This document shows, piece after piece, positions 59,101-64,000 of a DNA stretch of 64,000 bases; position 1 is the first letter of the stretch, and every line of letters begins with the position of its first letter. The notes beneath the pieces were generated by a model, which worked only from the letters and a program-made list of their open reading frames with translations, was not told the origin of the DNA and ran no database searches. The DNA is from Tribonema minus (Eukaryota; Sar; Xanthophyceae; Tribonematales; Tribonemataceae): assembly GCA_017506865.1 (NCBI GenBank), contig JAFCMP010000067.1:286614-350613 (forward strand), in the 5' to 3' direction. A program made the translations under genes and the position numbers.

Positions 59101-60550
59101 CAGATCAGTATTCAGAATGCCATGCGCAGCGGCACTCTGTCAGACACGCATTCACATCGCCGCCATGCACGCATGTTGTTTTGAATGTGGTGCGCTCATC
59201 GCGTTCAGCCAATGTTGCAGCACTCAACTTCCAGGACAGGCCGCTGCCCCTGCCTGGCACACATCGTGCGCGCACCACTGCCGGACCGAATGTCTGCGAG
59301 AGGGCGCAGCGCAGCTGGGGCGCCGCGCTGCCTCCGACTCCCGTCAGCGCCTCCACACGAGCCCTCTCGTCAGGCCCAGCAACCGAGGAGCGAGTTTACT
59401 CATACACACCAGCTCTGCCTGCCTGCTGCCGCAGCAATGGCGCGGCGCTGCTCCCTTCCCGATCGGCCGCGCTGCGTGAGCACCCCCCCCCCCCCCCCCC
59501 CCGCCCCCAGGCCCCAACGCACGTAATCGCCGATGTTAACCTTGCCCCCGCCCCCCCAACGACACACGCAATCGCCAATGTTGAACTTGCCTGCGCCGCC
59601 TCGCGCGCCGCCCGTATGCGCGCCTCAATCACGCACTGCTCCTCCACCAGGCGACGCTCCCTCTCGGCATCGCTCAGCGGTCCCGAGTACGCGACCGCAA
59701 AGCGCGACGAGTTGCAGAACGGGCAGTCCACGCTCGCGCGCGGCGGCTTCAGTTGCAGCCAGCACTCGGTGCCTGGCGCGAGCAGCCGGGGGGGGGGGGA
59801 GGGGCGCGCAGGGGAGCGCGATGATGAGCATGAGCGCAGAGGGGATTCGCAGCGCAACAGCAAGGGGGCGTAATTGCGGTTCACGCGGCGTGTCATCGCC
59901 GGCGCGCTGCGCGGCGCCCTCCAGACGGCAGTCGCGCCACGGGGGAATGCGCATCGCGCCTGCCGCTGCGGCCTCTCGTGGGCCAGGCGCTGCAAGGCGC
60001 GTCAGTGGACACATTGCTGACTGTTCTGAGCAGAGTGCCAAGCGATCTGTGTACAGGAAGTGGCCACGCACAACAGCTGCACAGGGGTTCTGTGAGAGCT
60101 CAGAGCGATGCTGCCTCCCCAACCCTTACATAGTGGCTTCCCGCAGCAGACCGTGGTGTTCACGCCGGCGTAGCTCATGAAGCAGATCGGGCACTCCTCT
60201 GCGCTCTCATCCGGATCCTGTGACACGAAGCGGCAGACAGAGGCTTTGTGCGTCAACCTCTGGTCAGCCAGCACCGCGAGCGATCGATGACGGAACAGAC
60301 CAGCACACCGCGAAGTGTCGGCTGCTTTATGGGCCCAAACTCAGATCTCTTCACATGAAACGCTCACCTCCAATGGCGGATAGCGAGGAGCTAGTTCCCC
60401 GTGTAGTATCCATCTGCGATCGCAGAAGGCAGAGCACACATAGTTGATCAGGTGAGGGAGATGGAACGTGGCAGATGTGCCGATTGGTCGATGTCTCCTC
60501 TCACCTGCGCACGACTCGCTCTTCATGGGCACAGCTGGAGTAGAGGCCAT
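56106..60550 (-). CDS. SIP5/DA2-type RING protein with ubiquitin-interacting motifs
   Basis: Supported exons are 60413-60368 (possibly longer, from a methionine at 60550), 60217-60130, 59772-59591, 58813-58253, 57707-57400 and 57018-56106 (stop). The first has ILHGELAPRYPPLE, which resembles the LAPxYP motif ahead of the RING in yeast SIP5 and plant DA2. The RING runs across the next junction: ECPICFMSYAG, then CCGKPLCTECWLQL, then CPFCNSSRFAVAYSG, the CPFC...F.V.Y pattern of this family. Charged helices follow (DAERERRLVEEQCVIEARIR). Two ubiquitin-interacting motifs are visible: VEDAMLLEAIKRSVVDE and EIEQLMLAIQLSLQDA. The rest is Ala/Ser/Gly/Gln-rich. It is probably an E3 ligase regulating growth or stress signalling; substrates are unknown. 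The intron after exon 59772-59591 starts with GCAAGT, a GC-type donor. The true start is unresolved. The PPR gene diverges from it. Confidence 0.82.
59478..59520. repeat. Poly-C tract inside a SIP5-like intron
   Basis: A C-run of more than 20 bases lies at about 59480-59501. Next to it a 35-base unit containing aatcgccgatgtt is duplicated (about 59523-59560 and 59566-59600), adjoining the GC donor. Confidence 0.75.
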
Positions 60551-60859
60551 TGTTGTGACAATACCGTTCAGCGTCTCTGCTGACTGCTTTCTTCCTCACA
60601 GTGTGTGTAGAGCTGAAGTTGCCCATCTACCAGCACAACAGCAGAACAGCTCTGCAGGTGCGTCCCCTGGAGAGACAGTGGTGATGGCGGCTGCTGCCGA
60701 CCTACTATACGTCACCAACCAGCGTTGCTGCCACACCGCCCCCTTACACCCGCTTGACACAACTGGAACCGGAGACGAAGCTCAAGTTGAACTTGAAGGG
60801 ACGTTTGTGTAATCGCAGGTTTTGTGAGCTCATTGCACATTGACCTTCTCACAGCCGCC

Positions 60860-62911
60860 ATGCTGGCGGTGGCGTTGCGTTGCGGGCACCTGGTGCCTGC
60901 CAGGACGCCAGAATCCTTGCTGGCACTCGGTGTGGGCAACAAGGTACTGCTGGCCTGGATCCACGGGGACCGAAGCAGCAACAGCCAACACAAAATACCT
61001 GGGCTCGCTGCAAAGCGCAAATGGAGTGAAGTAGTGGCTCAAGCAAAGGTGATAGGCAGAGAGAATCTCACCAAGCGCGAGGCATACTTTGTCTTGAGGC
61101 AGCCAAGTGGGAAAAAGATCCCGACGACGCCGTGCTCACGCTGGACCACATAAATCGCATGGGATGGGAGATATCAGATGATCAACGGGACCGCCAACGG
61201 AACTTCCATATTGGCGCGCTGGCACGTGCCGATCGAGCAACGGACGCCTGGCACACCTGCCAAGAGTACATACAGAGCGGCTTCCGGCCGGGCGTACCAA
61301 CCGAACCGTGCAGCATGTTGTGTGCGCGCTTGCGAGGCAGCGGGAGTACGGGATGGTGCTCCGCTTCCTGGAGACCGTCGGGGGGACTACTGGCCTCAAG
61401 CTGGACGTCCAAGGCTACAACGTAGTCCTGATGGCATGCAGTATGGCGGAGTCATTAGAAATCGCTTTGCAGCTGTACCACCAGATGGTACACGTGGATC
61501 GCAGAGAGCCCAACGTGCGGACCTACGATTGTCTCCTGAGGTGCTGCTGTCACCACAAGGATTGGCGCGTGGCGCTGCGTCTATTTGCCGAGATGCGGCG
61601 GCGAGGCGTCATTCCGGACGCGTTGGTCTGGACGAAGCTGCTGGAAACCCTTTCAAAAAGCCAACAGCATGACCTGGTACGTGCGCGCTTTGTCTCTAGG
61701 AACCGTTTCTGTGTGGGTGCATGTGTGCTCATTGACGGCAGCCAGCTTGCCGAGCGTCACTGTGCAGAGCAGCGACCAACAGAATGTCTTGTTACTGTAG
61801 TTGATTGGCTTAACGTTCATCAACTTCCAGGGTTGCGATGCGAGGCTTGCGTGCACGACTGGCACACCTTACTTCAATCGACTCCTCTGTTGTGTCGCAA
61901 GTGCATATTGACTGTGGCATTGCTCTGAGGGGCGTCGATCGGTCATGGCGGCGGTGCTCACGATCCACGTACTCCCCCGCGTCGCATGTCTTCAAGGTCA
62001 CCGCCATCGCCGTTGCATCGCGCAGAGCAGGTGTTTCAGTGGTTCGGCGACATGCAGGCGGCGGGCGCCGTGCCGCCCGTGCGCGCTTACGCGCCCGTCC
62101 TGATGGCCTGCATCATGACGGACGACGCGGCGCGCTTCCGCGCGCTGACGCGCGAGCTCGGCGCGGCGCGGCGCGACACGCCCAAGGAGTACGACGACAT
62201 GTACTCCGAGCTGGTGGACGGCTTCACAAAGACGGGCCAGCTGCGCGCCGCCGTGCGCCTCCTGGACGCGCTCGCCGCGGCGGGCGCGCTCACCGCGCGC
62301 GTCGCGCAGCCGCTCTTCGTCCGCTTTGGCGGCGGCGACGCGGGTGACCTCGGCGCGGTGCGCGGCCTCGTGGGCGCGCTGCGCGCGCGCGGCGTGCCGC
62401 TGCTGCAGGAGGCGTGGGACATGGCCGTCAACACGGCGTGGCGCGCCGGCGAGACGCGCAAGGCGTGCGCGTGGTACGCCGAGGCGCGCGCCAGCGGCGC
62501 CTTCAACCCGTACAGGCTGCGCAGGAAGGGCGTCGAGCCCGGGCGCCCCGGGTGGACCACCGAGACGCCGGCGGCGGCGACAGCGGCGGCAGCGGCGGCG
62601 GCGGCGGCGCCGGCGCCGGGCCCGCGGAGCGCGCGGACGTCGCGCGCGTGACCATCATGGACTTCCACCACCACAGCGTCGGCACTGCGGCCGCGGCGCT
62701 CGCGCTGCAGCTGCGCAACATGCGCGCGCAGCGGCAGCAGGGCGGCGCCGCCGCCGCCGGGCACAAGCTGTACCTCATCACCGGAAAGGGCCACCTTAGC
62801 GGCACGCACAAGGGCAGGGTGAGAGCCGCTGTCACGGCGCAGCTGGAGCGGGCAGGGTTGGAGATTTCCGTCGTCCCCGGCAACGACGGCGTCCTCGAGG
62901 TCGTGTTCTGA
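60860..62911 (+). CDS. PPR-SMR protein with three -1 frame changes
   Basis: Coding blocks are 60860-61676 and 62031-62911, joined by a gtacgt...gagcag intron in phase 0. The first block begins with MLAVALRCGHLVPAR, possibly an organelle leader. PPR helices are clear in YNVVLMACSMAESLEIALQL, TYDCLLRCCCHHKDWRVALR and MRRRGVIPDALVWTKLL. In block two they are clear in VFQWFGDMQAAGAVPPVRAY and MYSELVDGFTKTGQLRAAVR. The C-terminus is an SMR domain: VTIMDFHHHSVGTA, then LITGKGHLS and NDGVLEVVF. PPR-SMR proteins bind organelle RNA and may cut it. The frame moves by -1 near 61099, near 61290 and within the GC repeat at 62570-62640. Short GT..AG stretches of 50, 20 and 32 bases could explain these as mini-introns. 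Missing single bases or decay are alternatives. Confidence 0.78.
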
Positions 62912-64000
62912 GGGCGTGACAGGGGTGCCGTTGACACGAACTTCAAGTCGAAGACTGCGAGCTGCGCGCGTGCTTGTGGCGTCTGCTGTGTGTGTGGGTG
63001 TGTGTGTGGACGCCCTGCGACGCAAAGATTTCCCCCCATGCGCATGATTTGGAGAGCCTCCCACACGCCACCCACGTCAGGCCCGACACGTGCTTTCTAG
63101 TGAAGGGGATATGTGGCTGCTGCGGCGCTTGCAAGATCACCCGCATCAACTTCAAATGCCGCCATCATGTTCAGGTGTGCACTCGCGACAGCACCTGAAA
63201 GCAGTGCTCAAATCATAGCTTGCATGTTTCAAAGGCTGACCCAAGTCACCCAAACCTTTACAGCGAAAAGTTGCCAATGTGCTGAGATAGCTTGGTTATG
63301 AAAGTGACATGCGCACTGAATCGCAAGTACATACAGCACGTAGTGACTGATATCGCACCGCTGCCTCTTGCATGTGTCAATCATGCTCTGACAACAGGTA
63401 TATGATCCATGATCATGATCTTAGTCACTGCCTGCATGGTGGCATAAGGACTTGTATATTGACGCAAAGGTTGCACGCCATGCCAGCACCCCCTGCTTCA
63501 TGCAAAGATGCTGACACTGACAGTATCCCTAATGAACCCCTCAGCGGTGGCGTCCGCTGTGCGGCGCGCGCAAAGTGCCGCACCACAGCACCCTCTGCCC
63601 CACGCACAGGACTCTGTGTCTGCTGCCATCAGTCCAGCACAGCAATTCAAAGCAGGGCTCGCAGACGTGGGTGCTGGCTCCATCTGCTAAAATCACACAC
63701 AGATTGAGCACACAACACTACGACAGGGAAAATGCACAGGGGCGCAGCGTGGAGGATTCAAGATTGATCTATTGATGTAGGAACCAGGAGGGGGACGCGG
63801 AAATCCAAACAGGGCGGCGGCACTTGGTAGAGGAGAAACAGCCATGGGGGGAAAGTGGGGAGGGGGGGGGGGGGGGGGATGAGGCAGAACAGGCCCACAC
63901 CGAAATGAACCACGCAGCGCGCCGCACTGTGACAGAGCTCAGCTGCCACCCGCAACTTCAAGGCAAGACGCGCCGCCAACTGGTAGACACACGCGTTCAA
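62912..64000. other. No supported gene
   Basis: This is the downstream flank of the PPR-SMR gene. It has a TTCAAGTCGAAG string at about 62942 just after the stop, a GT-rich microsatellite at about 62990-63010 and a poly-G run at about 63861-63878. A minus-strand frame open to the window edge (64000-63758) is proline/leucine-rich and unconvincing. Confidence 0.55.

Noticed and set aside
61178-61672. 164-codon frame inside the PPR gene
   Set aside because: It lacks PPR periodicity. The motifs YNVVLMAC and TYDCLLRCC lie in the other frames.
63758-64000. Minus-strand frame running off the window end
   Set aside because: Contains a proline run from the complement of a poly-G tract and no recognisable motif; too little to call.

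Overview
The window is nuclear DNA of a eukaryote with GC-rich, intron-dense genes. Almost every gene is split by GT-AG introns of 150-2000 bases with C-rich acceptor tracts, and two introns look like GC-AG. The ABC-F protein starts with a signal-peptide-like segment ending in an ASAF motif, the cleavage signature of proteins sent into complex red-derived plastids. With TTAGGG-type repeats in introns, this points to a photosynthetic stramenopile (ochrophyte) or another alga with a secondary red plastid. Species cannot be read from the sequence.

Layout. 0.9-4.0 kb (+): 3' part of a degenerate receptor-like kinase fused to a RING finger. 6.0-15.3 kb (-): cytosolic-type arginyl-tRNA synthetase in nine exons. 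16.4-17.4 kb (-): a WHEP plus GST-like protein related to the appended domains of methionyl-tRNA synthetase, with no catalytic domain visible. 18.0-29.65 kb (-): plastid-type ABC-F ATPase in fifteen exons. 29.95-41.5 kb (+): ALIX/Bro1 homologue in thirteen exons, ending in a UBA domain. 42.9-47.4 kb (+): RING protein with several membrane segments. 50.7-51.3 kb (-): small heat shock protein. 56.1-60.5 kb (-): SIP5/DA2-type RING protein with two ubiquitin-interacting motifs. 60.9-62.9 kb (+): PPR-SMR protein. Long gaps (4.0-6.0, 47.4-50.7, 51.3-56.1, 62.9-64.0 kb) hold no gene I can support.

Functional themes. Translation: ArgRS, a synthetase-cofactor-like WHEP/GST protein and an ABC-F ribosome ATPase lie in a row on one strand. 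Ubiquitin and membrane traffic: kinase-RING, ALIX-UBA, membrane RING and SIP5-UIM proteins.

The most striking feature is structural. In the ArgRS, ABC-F and ALIX genes, exon edges together with their splice sites have been copied outward into the flanking introns, up to five tandem copies with a period of about 100-150 bases. Many copies are separated by TTAGGG-like repeats. These repeats occur only in introns and mostly in sense orientation. The copies keep intact donor or acceptor motifs, so they are potential decoy splice sites and a visible record of how these introns grew.
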